64,000 nucleotides of DNA from Paragorgia papillata (taxonomy: Eukaryota > Cnidaria > Anthozoa > Scleralcyonacea > Coralliidae): contig JAWNZC010000419.1 of the NCBI GenBank assembly GCA_035771165.1, positions 1,283,501 to 1,347,500 on the forward strand, given 5' to 3'. Shown piece after piece: positions 40,865-62,647 of this stretch. The position numbers and the translations under genes were made by a program. Under the pieces are notes generated by a model. It was not told the DNA's origin, did no database searches, and worked only from the letters and a program-made list of their open reading frames with translations. Position 1 is the stretch's first letter; each line of letters opens with the position of its first letter.

Positions 40865-42563
40865 CTTGGATACGAATCCTGAGTGTACAGAGGTCAGTGG
40901 TAAAATTGTTCTATTTAAAAAGATACTTCAAGTAAGAACAACCAACTCTTGGTCGCCCCCCAATGGTCTCCAAGACCGTTCTCATGAAAAGTTTAAATCC
41001 GTGGAGAAACTTGTAGGGGGGGGGGGGGGTACAGTTGTTTTAAGTCCAAGTGAGTAGATAGTGATGTGTTATATATATTGCAGGCATGCATACAAAATGA
41101 CTCCAACCTGTTTTTACATTTACGACTTGTTTATAAATAAATCTAAAGATATTCTGATGCGTATCATTCTATGTTCTGGTTTGATTTTAACAAAATTATG
41201 TAATTTAAGGCTTTCGGATTACTCTTAAATACTTGCCTCAAAATGCAGGAAATAGTGTTTCAGAGACCCTAGAAATCCAAAATTTCCCGGGGAGGCATGC
41301 CCCCGGACCCCCTAGGAGACCGAGGTTCTCGCCCCCCTCCCCCCCAAACCCAAGACCCCGGCTACGCCAGCCACTGTACAGAACTGTCCAGCCTTATCTC
41401 TTAACTTCACTTCTAAGTTCTAAATTATTTACAATACTTCAAACTCAGTCTAAAACAAATCAGGTCTGAGAATGTTACCGTTAAACACAAACACACACAA
41501 ACTATGCTATATAAGAGACTAAGCGCCCACAATAGGCTTCTTAAATCCCGAATCGCGCTCAGTATTTGCTTTCTTCCTCAGCCTCGGAATCCTCACGGAA
41601 ATCTCAGCGGATGAGAGAGATCAGGGGCCAAATCTTGTCCATTTTTTTCTCTTGTATCCCGGCGCGTTTCCGTCGTTATCAAAACCATAGTTAATAGAAA
41701 ATAGACATGGTGTGGAAACCCGGAAAACTTCAAAGCGGTTAACAATCAAGCTACGATTCATGTTGAAAGGTACGTGAAGGTGCCAAATCCTTTGTTTTAG
41801 GTTTATTAATATTTAAACAGTACAGTTAAGTGATTGAACCCAAACGTTGCTATTGGATGATTGCTTCATTATACAGAAAACACAATATGTTCAGTAACCG
41901 TGAAAGTGCAAAAATTTCCATAAACCTGAACAAAAACATAAAACAATGACTTTTGTGAGCTTCCAAACCATGTCTATTTTCTATTAACTATGTCAAAACT
42001 GAATCGTTATCCCGCCTTCCTGTGTGAAACCTATTGTGACACTCCTATAGTATAAGCTGCAGTATGTGAGTATGGAAAAAAGATTCTTAAAATTTGTACA
42101 TTTTCATTATGTACAACCATACTTGTAATATTATGATCGCCGAGGAATACTTTGAAAATCTTACCGTCATGAAATTTACTACATGGTTGATCAGAGAAGT
42201 TGCATCTAATTTTCCCGTGCATGTTGATGAATGAAAATATATGCAAGCGGGAAATTTAGAAGAAGACAAAGGATTTCTTTGTCTCCCTCATCAACATGTA
42301 CGGGAAAATTAGAAGACAAAGGAAAAATTTCCCTCTTGCATGAGCGATGAGGGAAATACAAGGTTTACATTCCCTCGGAGAACAAAAGAATCCGACGCGA
42401 TCATGGTATTATTATATATAGTACAGTGTATATAGTATACTTACAATATATTAACATCAGTACTTTTACAGTATGATACTGTACAAGTAATAGAACTGGG
42501 TATAGTAATCGATTATAACTTTATCCGGGTTAGTTCAATAGCTTTCAATTAATCATCAACTTA
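40865..42563. other. intergenic region with transposon remains
   Basis: Near 41277-41385 the GC-rich phrase ATGCCCCCGGACCCCCTAGG and CTACGCCAGCCACTG resemble the right end of a hAT-type element. An intact family H element lies at 41686-41992, and imperfect repeats of AAATTAGAAGACAAAGGA lie near 42255-42330. No gene recognised. Confidence 0.5.
41686..41992. mobile_element. MITE-like element, family H (copy 1)
   Basis: CATAGTTAATAGAAAATAGA at the left and its inverse complement at the right. The interior (ATCCTTTGTTTTAGGTTTAT, GTTCAGTAACCGTG) is shared with 44361-44664. Confidence 0.8.
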
Positions 42564-43709
42564 TCACATTTTTGTTTCTATCTGGTTGTTTTGTTTATCT
42601 AAGCTTACAATTTTCGGCTCTTGCTGATTCTCGGCAATACTGTTGATGGATGTAAAAGTTGTTTTTCCGGCTTCGGGAACATCGTTTTGACTGGTTGAAA
42701 ACCGTCCTTCAATTTCAAAGAAGCAGCTGCAAAATTGTGTCAAATCGTGCTTTCGCAACATAGCTTTGATGGCCAATTTCGCATCTTTGGTGCGAATGAT
42801 GTAGATAAAGGGATTGGCGCAACTATGAAGCTGGATTAGGATGTTTAAGATCAGTATCCAACGGTGGTACACACCTAAATCGCCTCCAGCTAGTTTATAG
42901 TGAAGACGATAGAGAGTCGACGGAAGCCAAGACATGATATACACAGCCAGCATCAAACCAATTGTCTTGGTTGCTTTGGTTGGCATGATCACAGCGCTGC
43001 TACTCGAGTTGTTGGTTGCTGTGCCGTTGTTTTCGTTCAGACCGGGATAGTTGTGTTCCAAAGAGCGATTCAAGTTTGTGATTCTTTCGTCGTGGCTTTT
43101 TGCGACGAAAAAGATGAGCACTTGGACGATAATGGTAAGAACGAAAACACTTCCGATTATGATTGGGATAAAGGTTCCTATACCACCGATGTTGAAGTAG
43201 CGTAGTGCTCCGATGAAACAACAGATTACCCAAATGGAGGCCACAATTATCTTGGTTTTGGTCTTATTTATATGTATACTGTAACGCAGCGGATACTTAA
43301 CAAACAGATACTTATCCAAAGAGACTAAAAACAAACTGAAACAACCTACTAGAAGAAAAAGTGTTGTTGTAGAGTGCATAAAAGCTGACTGGAACTTCGT
43401 TGTACGAGACATTGCGAACTGGAGTGAGATAATTTGAGGCTGGGAGATAACGTTGTAAAGAAAATCTGACAAACATAGACTGACAATGTACAAGTCCATG
43501 TTCTTATTCATACTGGTGTATTTAGTACAGAGAACTATAACAAAGAGATTAGCGACGCCTCCGAACAGACAAAGAGTGCCACTGACTGCAGTAAATGGTA
43601 CTGCGAAATCCAAGGGACTTGGTTTGAAGTGGTAGCCATGACTGCGAAGACCAAGCGTTGCGTTTGAACTATTTGTTGCCAGGATATTCATGTTTGCGGT
43701 GTGAATCAT
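42564..43709 (-). CDS. orphan class A (rhodopsin-like) G-protein-coupled receptor, intronless
   Basis: A single 381-codon frame from ATG to TAG/TAA with seven hydrophobic segments. Landmarks: an N-terminal NSSNAT glycosylation site, TM1 asparagine in GGVANLFVIV, TM2 aspartate in SLCLSDFLY, a DKY variant of the DRY motif in VSLDKYLFVKYPLRY, TM6 MSWLPSTLYRL where most receptors have CWxP, and TM7 CANPFIYIIRTKD (NPxxY). The usual cysteine at the top of TM3 is not visible, nor a clear partner in the second extracellular loop, so the standard disulfide seems absent. Signalling through heterotrimeric G proteins at the plasma membrane is known for the family; the ligand is unknown. Intronless aminergic/melatonin/adenosine-like orphan receptors are common in cnidarians. 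It lies alone between MRPL23 and CREB3L. Confidence 0.92.
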   Translation of the reverse strand: MIHTANMNILATNSSNATLGLRSHGYHFKPSPLDFAVPFTAVSGTLCLFGGVANLFVIVLCTKYTSMNKNMDLYIVSLCLSDFLYNVISQPQIISLQFAMSRTTKFQSAFMHSTTTLFLLVGCFSLFLVSLDKYLFVKYPLRYSIHINKTKTKIIVASIWVICCFIGALRYFNIGGIGTFIPIIIGSVFVLTIIVQVLIFFVAKSHDERITNLNRSLEHNYPGLNENNGTATNNSSSSAVIMPTKATKTIGLMLAVYIMSWLPSTLYRLHYKLAGGDLGVYHRWILILNILIQLHSCANPFIYIIRTKDAKLAIKAMLRKHDLTQFCSCFFEIEGRFSTSQNDVPEAGKTTFTSINSIAENQQEPKIVSLDKQNNQIETKM

Positions 43710-43876
43710 GAAATGACACTTTATCGGTTAGCATTTAAGCTTTTTATAACATTGGCGCTAATTAACTCTCGTATACTGTATTAGTAATTCCCATTTGAAA
43801 CAGAATACACCTGGCAGTACAATTAAAAAGCTTTTATTGGCAGATGTTATATACAGAGTCGACAATACTTTTTTTT

Positions 43877-44233
43877 TTATTTAAAGTCCAAAGAATCCAT
43901 GGCGTTTTCATATAAAAAACCATGATCATGACTAGTTTCCAGAATTTTATTTTCTTTACTTTCTAGATAATTATAACATATAGGTCTCCGGTCTAGACGT
44001 ACGAGTGAAAAATGTGTTAAATTCAACACCGATAATTGCCGTAGACTTTGCTTGAACATTCAGTGGTCTTTTATATAAATGGCCACTCGTGTGTGAGAAA
44101 GTTGTGTTAACAAAAGTTCCGGCGATATATCAAAATTAACAAGACGTTAGGAATCTCGTAAAATTACCTAGTTTCCAAGATTTCTTCTGTCTAAAGCAAA
44201 ATCTTTTACAGTGTCAGATTCCGCAATAAATCT
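43877..44233 (-). CDS. two exon-like pieces of an unrecognised minus-strand gene
   Basis: A piece at 44233-44168 follows an acceptor-like TTCGCTTTGTAG, reads FIAESDTVKDFALDRRNLGN and meets a donor-like TAG|GTAATT. A second piece, following an ATTATCTAG acceptor near 43960, reads SHDHGFLYENAMDSLDFK and ends TAA with AATAAA overlapping. In the only open frame the first piece ends in a stop at its donor, so I cannot show that the two belong together. It may be a 3' end of a small gene or chance. Confidence 0.25.
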
Positions 44234-44360
44234 ACAAAGCGAAATCAATATTGTCATTTAATACAGATTTTTCTTAAATTTGTATATACAGATAATTATG
44301 GAACTGTTTCTCATGACTAATTTAGATTGAGTGGGATTTGTATGTCTTAAAGCGTCTATA

Positions 44361-44664
44361 CATAGTCAATCGAGATATGGTCTGGAAACTCGGCAAACTT
44401 CAAAGCGCCTATATATGAGCTGTGATTTTATGTTGAACCGTACCCTACACCGTGCACATCCTTTGTTTTAGGTTTATTAATATTTCAGTAAATAGCACGG
44501 TAGAGTGATTGAACTGAAACGTTGGTATTGGACTATTCGTTCATTATACTAAAATACAATGTGTTCAGTGACCGTGCACCGTGCACAAAACTGTATAAAG
44601 GCGAACAAAAAGATAGACCAAAGACTTTAGCTGAGTTTCCAGACCATTATCTCGATTGACTATG
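44361..44664. mobile_element. MITE-like element, family H (copy 2)
   Basis: CATAGTCAATCGAGATATGG and its inverse complement at the ends; interior homologous to copy 1. The termini differ from copy 1 more than the interior does. Confidence 0.8.
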
Positions 44665-44861
44665 GTCTATAAAGGCAAAAACTCGTTTGCCTTTTTTTTG
44701 TATTTATGTTTTTTGTTTGCATTTTTTTTTCACCAAACATTTTAAGAAAATCCGCGGCGTTAAGTCTTCAAGTTGTGAACTCTCACAGTTTGCTTATAGC
44801 TATTTTATTTCTGGAGAATTTGGGGCTATCGATAACGATACTTTATTTAAATAAAAGTAGT

Positions 44862-45077
44862 GTGCTGCGTAGGCAGTGTAGAAACAACAATCGAAATATA
44901 GTAAGGTTAGATATACTGCCGAAACAGAGAACGTAGGAATCTAACGTTTCGAGCGAAGGGCCTTCGTCAGAGAGAAACGAAGGCCCTTAATTCTCTCTGA
45001 CGAAGGGACTTCGCTCGAAACGTTAGATTCCTACGTTCTCTGTTTCGGCAGTATATCTAACCTTACTATATTTCGAT
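44862..45077. mobile_element. palindrome, family I (copy 2)
   Basis: 44890-45077 has the same arms as 32609-32754. The centre is longer, with GAAGGGCCTTCG and CTGACGAAGGGACTTCG words. 45078-45420 shows no gene. Confidence 0.9.
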
Positions 45078-45419
45078 ACCTTATAAGGATCAATGATCCA
45101 TCCATATCTGCGTTTTCTGCTTTCATATTTTTTCTTTTCAGTTTACTATATATACTGTTATCTGAGAAGACCAAATAAAATTATACGTCAAATTCTCTTG
45201 GAATTCCAAGTGCTCCTGTTATGCCGCTTTTCTGTTCCTTACAATAAAAAACGCGTCAACAATTGTTTTCACTTTATTGACAATTTAAAAGCAACCCATT
45301 CGATGTTTTGAACCAATGATAAAGCGCGTGGCTCATTAGATATATATGTATGTTAATTAAAAATTATTTTTGCTCATTGCAATTGTGTGTTTGAAGTGCT
45401 TATGAAGCAAAATCCATTA

Positions 45420-45740
45420 TTGATCTTGTTCTTGTTCTTGATCTTGATCTTGCTGGTCTTGGTCTTCGTCTTGGTTTTGATCTTGATCTTGGTCTTTGTC
45501 CTAATCTTAGTCTTGGTCTTGTTCGTAGTCTTGGTCTTGATCTTGGTCTTTGTCTTTGTTTTTGTTCCTGGTCCTTGGTCTTGGTCCTAATCTTCGTCTT
45601 GGTCTTGTTCGTAGTCTTGGTCTTGATCTTGGTCTTTGTCTTTGTTTTTGTTCCTGGTCCTTGGTCTTGGTATTCGTCTTGGTCTTGTTCCTGGTCTTGG
45701 TATTCGTCTTGTTCGTAGTATTGGCCTTGATCTTGATCAA
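45420..45740. repeat. (TCTTGG/TCTTGA)n repeat
   Basis: Hexanucleotide-like array with higher-order copies near 45505-45640 and 45635-45720. Leucine/valine frames here are artefacts. Confidence 0.95.
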
Positions 45741-45993
45741 AGCGCGCGGCTCATTAGACTCAACACGGCACCTGTCATATACATGCCCAATATGCAAGTT
45801 AATGTTTTGTCTTTAAAAACTCTTTGTGCTCATTGTGTGTTTTGAAGTGCTTATGAAGCAAAATCCATTAGTAATGTTGCAAGCTGCAACATATTGCAAA
45901 GAAGAAGTGCTATATTGAGACAAACTAGAAACGTGTAGGAGCCTGTTTATATCATTATTTACTGTACAGCATATATAGCTTGCTTGGTCTTAG

Positions 45994-46500
45994 ACAATCT
46001 CGTTCCAGAGCCCACGTTCCCCACCCGGGAAACGAGAGACTCTGGGATAATCCGTTTCAAATCACGGGATTCTTGTTATTCCGGTTGAGGTACGCATGCG
46101 TAAATATCCGAGCGGAATCTGGATAGTATGTTCTCCTTGTTCGACTTTTCCCCAAACAAGTCAATAGGGTTGCTGGCGAAGCAGTCGAATTACAGCATCT
46201 ACACACATACGGCGATCGGATATCGATCATACTTGTTCTTGGCCTGGTCTCTGCCTGCTTATTTCTGCGAACGTCTACCAAGCGTCTATTTACTTTGTTC
46301 TGTTATGGTGTTTTTTTTTTGCTCTTGGCTATGTAATTACTTTAATGATGGCTTATCTTTCCTTTGCTATCCTTCGCAAACATTGCTTTACTTAATATGT
46401 GTCAACAAAGGCACAAAGTTTTCGGTCACAAGTACTTGCATAAGTCTAAGTCTATTACAGTTGGCAGACATGACAATTCATTGTGGGAACGTTTATGAAT
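45994..46500. other. solo arm of family E and an unassigned open stretch
   Basis: 45994-46070 matches the left arm of 20929-21453. After it a plus-strand frame of 124 codons (46128-46502) is hydrophobic and lacks recognisable motifs; I do not call it a gene. Confidence 0.5.
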
Positions 46501-46849
46501 AATAAAGTTTCATTTCTAAATCATTATTAATGATTTTAGAAGTAGCCAATAATTGTTAACGTTGTAAAATAATTCAAAAAGGTTATTGTAATCTATTATT
46601 TCATATTTATTTGCACTTCATTCACTTATTCATTTCATTCACTTTCATTCATTTATTCATTCATTCATTATGTTCCTTTTTCATTCAAAATGTCTTCCCT
46701 ATTAGATCCCTCATTTCGGGTTCTGTCAGGCAATAGTTCTCTAGTTCGTTTAGAATCTCTCTGTAATATTTACAAATTCTTTTTCTCTTTTGCGATATAA
46801 AAATATACATTTGTACATTGAGTCTTTGATCGCAAATTCGCCTCCTTTG

Positions 46850-46966
46850 AAAAGAGATGGGATCAAGAATCAGGAATCAGTGACGTAATCTCAGAGCTCT
46901 TGTCACTGAGCGAAGTGGCAGCCATTCTTCTAGAACATTTCCCTCAACTCGATGCTTCATCCTAAA
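46850..46966 (-). other. candidate alternative 3' exon of the CREB3L-type gene
   Basis: TTCTGTTTTTGTTTAG at 46966 is a good acceptor. Joined in phase 0 to the exon ending at 47710 it adds only DEASS before a stop, which would give a protein without a membrane anchor. It may equally be a chance acceptor. Confidence 0.2.
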
Positions 46967-47149
46967 CAAAAACAGAACAAATCAGTTTCGTCGACATTTA
47001 AAATACTCATTACGGTACCACAATCTTTAACAAGATCTGGGTTGCCTCGAAAAAAGTTTTTCATTGAAACTACATTTCCAAATTGTCAGAAAATTATTTT
47101 ATGTTGCTTCACCGAAATCTCTTTTTCTCTCTCGCAAATTTCATTCTAA

Positions 47150-47600
47150 TTTTGTATAGAATTGACATTTCATAAAATTATCATTTTATAGAATTCTAAT
47201 TTTGTATAGACCCTTTTGATGTCTTTTTCTTTTCAGTTTTTCTTTTGAATGCTCTTCAATTTCGTTTATTGTCTTAGCTTTTATGTATTTTCAATAGAAA
47301 TCAAAAGCCTGAAAATGACGTCAATGGCGGAAAATGACGTACTCTGCACTTGTTAAAAGGGTCAATAGAATTGACATTTCATAAAATTCTCATTTCATAG
47401 AATTTTAATTTTGTTAGAATTGACATTTCATAAAATTCAAAATTCTCATTTCATAGAATTCTAATTTTGTATAGAATTGACATTTCATAAAATTCTCATT
47501 TCATAGAATTTTCATTTCACAGATCTCAAACTTCATAAAATTCTAATTCATATTTTATAGAATTCATATTTCATAGAATTCACAGTTAACTGAAAATATA
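47150..47600. repeat. ATTTCATAGAATTCT minisatellite
   Basis: Many variants of GACATTTCATAAAATTCT and CTCATTTCATAGAATTTT. A CRE-like TGACGTCA lies at about 47316. Confidence 0.85.
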
Positions 47601-47709
47601 TTTTCTTCGAAATCATGATTTACGGTAATAATTGGTAAATCCTCCAATATCCAAACCACTGTCTCGGTACTGATTTTCATTTAATAATGATGTTGATAAA
47701 AATTCTTAC

Positions 47710-58241
<10,532 letters not shown>

Positions 58242-59774
58242 GAATGAAAAGGAGGACTTGTTGATAGTATAGAAGGATGATTGCCTCGGTGTTCTTGGGT
58301 TTGTGATATTGGCCTCACTTCTACTCTACTGGCAATCTTTACCAAGGACTCGCCAATTTCTTTTTAAATCAATGAATGGCACTTACAAACTAGTGACGAC
58401 ACACAAACCAACCTGCAATGGACCAATGAAATGTCAAGATTTAACAAAAGACCTCCAAGCTAACTGTTTAAGCCACTTGTAAGAAAAGCAAACAGCGAGC
58501 GGGAGAGAAAGTTGCCAGAGTGATTTTTATCCACTGATGGCATTTAGTTGATTCTATTCATTTGTTTGGCCAAACTGTTTGGGTGTCCACGAAAGATACA
58601 CACGCTTTTTAATTCGCTAGCTCGTAAACACTCGTCAGCAGACAAATGTCACCTTAGCAACGTATTGAAAAGCATGGATAAATTAAGGAGCATTGCTGAA
58701 GCCAAAAACTCGTTCTCAAGACAATGTCGCCTAGAGTTAAAAAGCCAATTTGCTAATTCAATCTTTAATTACCTAAACAGAGGTTTATTGCATCTACTGT
58801 GGTAAAACGTGAAGCTTCTTTGATGGATCTGACGGCTTGTGTATAAACAATACACGAGCTTGCTCCCGCGAAAGAGTCACCGAAAGCAAATGTATTCAAT
58901 TTATCAGTTCTTGACTAGTGTTTTATTACCGTTAACACAAAAGAACAGCGGGTTCATGGTATTGTGGGGATAAAGACAAAAAGATAGACTCGTCTGATAC
59001 GTTTTAGATCAAATACATTAACACTATCTCGTATAAAAGCAAAATGTCCAAGGTTGAATCGATTGAGACTGTTAACAGTAGATCTCTTGTATACATCATG
59101 TTTCAAGCTTTGGTAATCAAGTCGTGAAGTAGTCGTTTGGTGTACAAGCTGTCGTTATTGATGCTAATACTAAGAAAACGCTGGTTTTTCTTAGCACAGT
59201 TTACAACTAACGACAGCTTGTACAGCAAGAACTAACAAAACTTCACAAACTCCAAGCTCAAAGTAGCTATTCTAACGTACGAGTAAAATCTTTAGGCAGA
59301 AATGTTATTAACAATGGGTAGACGCTAGTTTTAATTCAACACCAAACTCCGTATAATTCATGCATAATCTGACCTACACCGAAACAATGATATTAAATCA
59401 TTATCTGATGTTATACACATACTCAAAAAACAAAGTCACACATTTTTGTTGTTCAGATTAAAGTCATTACGACCAAACACAAAACCCTTTTTGGCAATTT
59501 GGTTCAAAAACCAACACAGCTATACTAACTGGGCAATATTTTCGAATACTGAACGCTAGGATGCACATGTATATATGTATATAATCGTAATTGCTATTAT
59601 ACATTTAAAATAGCAAGCTAAAAAAAGAAATTACGCCGTCATTTGGTGTGATCACTTGAGAAACGACAAAAACGCCACAAATGAGTTTTGCTCGTGCCAA
59701 AAATCTCTTCAGAATCAAAAAATATTTTAGCATATGTTTAAGAATGATTTTGGAATGAAGTGAAGTATTATCTT
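58242..59774. other. upstream region of the CREB3L-type gene
   Basis: Should contain the promoter and 5' untranslated exon(s), which I cannot place. A hairpin lies at 59143-59225 (GTGTACAAGCTGTCGTTA and TAACGACAGCTTGTACA). A plus-strand frame at 58548-58805 has no recognisable motifs. Confidence 0.4.
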
Positions 59775-61465
59775 AACACTTTGAGGCCTGGACGTCTCCC
59801 TGTGCTGAATAAATTCGTCTGACGACATTAGCCAAAATAAAATACTAAAGACTCGTCTTCAGGCTTCAAAGTGTTAAAGAGATAGGTTTGAGGCCTGGAC
59901 CTCTCCCTGTGGAAATACGATCACGTATGTCCGCTTCTACGCCAGCTTAACTGGCTGCCACTATACCTCACAGACACTGTTTTGACCTATAAATGCGTAA
60001 AAAATCTTGCTCCTGGCTATCTTTGTGACAAATTGCGTAAACGGTCCGCAATTCATAACCGCGTTCTACTCGCAAACGTGACTCTCTACACGAGATACCA
60101 TTGTTGTTCAGATCAGCCGCCGGCCAGTGTTCATTTGCCTATACAGAGCGGTCAACATCTGGAATAATTTAGATAAGAACCTGTAGATTTTGTAGTATTC
60201 AGTAGCTTTAGAAATCATTTAATATTTAAATAGCATAGATTTTACTTATAATTTGTAAATAATTGTAAATGGTTTCTGAAAAGCCCTTAACTATTAAAGT
60301 ATCTATCTGTGCTGAATAAAATCGTCTGGCGTAAATAAATCGTAAATAAATACGTAAATAAATCGTTTGCCAGAATAAAGCTTAAAGACTCGTCGTCAGG
60401 CTTCAAAGTGTTCAAGGCACATTGTTAAAGGCACACTGTCACCAGGACGCAAACTTGACTAAACTCGTGAACAAATTCAAGTCAACATGATTAAAATCAC
60501 GGTGAATATCCGACACACTTCAAAACTTGTATGCTAAATAGTTTGGAATTAGAAAATGCATTAATGACTTACTTTTTTAACGTTTTCAAAATAATATTGT
60601 TTCGTTTCCTGCGCACAAATATAACTTTTGTCTCGCATAAAACTATTGACAGCAAATCTTCAAAACCTATAAAACGCTGTGCCTTTAAACTCGTGATACC
60701 TCCTGTCATTCGCCGACTATAGTGTCTCGCAATTTTGTCATTTAATTTCACAGGATGTCGTCTTTCCAAAACGTCTTTATTTTTAGTAGTTTTTCTAATT
60801 GTCTACTAAAAGTGGATGTTTATTTTAGTAGAAAGAATTTCCGGTGAAAGGAACATGTTCTTGGGATTAATGAGATAACGTTTTACCATTTTGTTTGTCG
60901 GGAACTGCTCTTAACAAGTGATTAAATCATTCCTGCCTGAGCTGGCCAAAAATGACCCCTTTATTGTTTTACTCTGTCTAAGACCAGATTATTTTACTCG
61001 TCAAAAAAGGAGAACCCTCAGACATCCTAGGCAACAATGGGTTAAAGATATAATAAGTAATATTTAAAATACTTAACAATTTCCTCACTGCACTCCTCGT
61101 CAATCGTCTGACGTTATAGACAGAGTAGAATCGTCTATAGTGTTAGATAGAGTAAAATAATCTGGTGTATGACAGAGACTCAGTAACCTATTTTGGCCAG
61201 CTCAGGCAAGAATAGGTTAATCAACCATTGCCGCCTAGAATGTCTGAGGGTTCTTTGACAAGTAAAATCGTCTGCGTTAGACAAAGTAAAACAATAAAGA
61301 GGCCGTCTTTGATCACTTGTTAACTCATTGCTGCCCAGGATGTTGCATGTCTGTCGTTAAAGGTCAGAGTAGAACAATAAAGAGGCTGTTTTAATTTTGG
61401 CTGGCTCAGGCAGGAACTGATGGGTTAAGGACTTTTACTCTTTGCTGCCTCAGATGGCTGAGGAT
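59775..61465. repeat. cluster of degenerate repeats related to the 60-bp ACTR6 repeat
   Basis: Words such as AAATCGTCTGGCGT, GACTCGTCTTCAGGCTTCAAAG, GAGCTGGCCAAAAATGACC and TGCCTAGAATGTCTGAGG recur on both strands at 59790-59880, 60310-60400, 60930-61040 and 61190-61460. They resemble the unit at 23052-23233. Confidence 0.65.
59920..60245 (+). mobile_element. decayed 3' end of a LINE-type retrotransposon
   Basis: Translated pieces read LNWLPLYLTDTVLTYKC-like, NLAPGYLCDKLRKRSAIHN, then after a frameshift RAVNIWNNLDKNL and SFRNHLIF, the order at the end of CR1/L2-type reverse transcriptases. At least one frameshift, so not active. It interrupts the repeat cluster. Confidence 0.65.
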
Positions 61466-62052
61466 TCTTCCTTTGATGAATAAAATCATAAAACATTGAG
61501 AATAAGTTATATAATAAAATAAAATCACGAACATAAGTGTACTTACAGTTCTTCCGCATTGTCATGTGCTCCAAAGTGTCATCCTATATATATATATATA
61601 TATATATATATCAGTATATTGGCACTTTCTCAATCCTACTTGTGTCCACATCATATAACATTCTCGTCACATTGCTTGCCATAAAATGCCACAGTTGAAC
61701 TGTCGTGATTCAAACACTAGAAGAAATTTACTTGCAAGCATACAAAATATTAATAATTTACGTTTTTGGAATCAATAATCAGAATCAGAATCATAATTCA
61801 GTTAACGCTAATTTGGCTTAAAAGTTTTTGAAAGTAGCATAAAAAGTTACTGTTTCACGGCCCAGCGTTTCAACACTCCGATCTAGTGTCTTCACAACGA
61901 TGAAGACACTGGATCGGAGTTCCGGAGTGTTGAAACGTTGGGTCATGAACAGTAACTTTTTAAGCTACGTTCAAAAAACCTTTTAAGCCAGAGTAGCTTT
62001 AATTAACGTCTGATTCTTCACCTGGCTGCGTTGGGAATTTATTTCTTGACTT
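61466..62052. other. AT-rich spacer with (TA)n run and a foldback element
   Basis: (TA)n at 61584-61611. A hairpin element at 61815-61990 has arms AAAAAGTTACTGTT and CGTTTCAACACTCCG around GTCTTCACAACGATGAAGAC. A donor-like ACT|GTAAGT on the minus strand near 61548 could end an untranslated exon. Confidence 0.5.
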
Positions 62053-62286
62053 AAGGCCTGGCCAAATGCTTTCAAGATTTCATGCAACATCGTTCAACAT
62101 TGTTGAACGCGTGTTGAACGAAAATTTGAACATTTTCAAATTTCGTTCAACATCATTCAACACCATTCAACAACGTTCAACATCATTCAACAGGATGGCC
62201 AAACGCTTTCAACATGTTGAATCATGGTTGAATTCAACAATGTTGAACGATGTTGAATGAAATGTTGAAAGCGTTTGGCCAGGCCT
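62053..62286. mobile_element. GGCCTGGCC MITE, family C (copy 4)
   Basis: TTAAGGCCTGGCC start and GGCCAGGCCTTAA end, so a TTAA lies on both sides. Interior of ATTCAACA words. Confidence 0.92.
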
Positions 62287-62647
62287 TAAAATCCATATTT
62301 TTTTACCAAACCGGCTAGATCATTAGATGGAAACTTCAGCAGAACAAAACTTCGAAAACAAAAAATAACATTTCTTTAATTATTGTACCTTGTACCTTTA
62401 ATTACCCAAACAATTAAGAAATTGTATTTTTGAAAATATTCTCTCTTTATCTATCATTCTATTATTATAATACAATTTAGACTGATTCAAAATCAGTGGA
62501 AAACTCAATGAAAAATTACACAATTTACAAAACGTTTTAGAAAAAGAAAAATGTCACCGATTATCTAGGGGGAAATATATGAGAAGAAAAAAACATCTAA
62601 TATTTTTTGAAATTATAAGCGATAAGGTGCCATCTTGAAAAAAAGGG

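Noticed and set aside
45387..45845. Leucine/valine-rich frames on both strands
   Set aside because: Product of the TCTTGG repeat.
46128..46502. Plus-strand 124-codon hydrophobic frame, considered as the missing CREB3L membrane exon
   Set aside because: It is on the wrong strand, and its minus-strand reading contains stops in all frames.
58548..58805. 85-codon plus-strand frame upstream of the CREB3L-type gene
   Set aside because: No splice sites, motifs or family resemblance that would support it as a gene.
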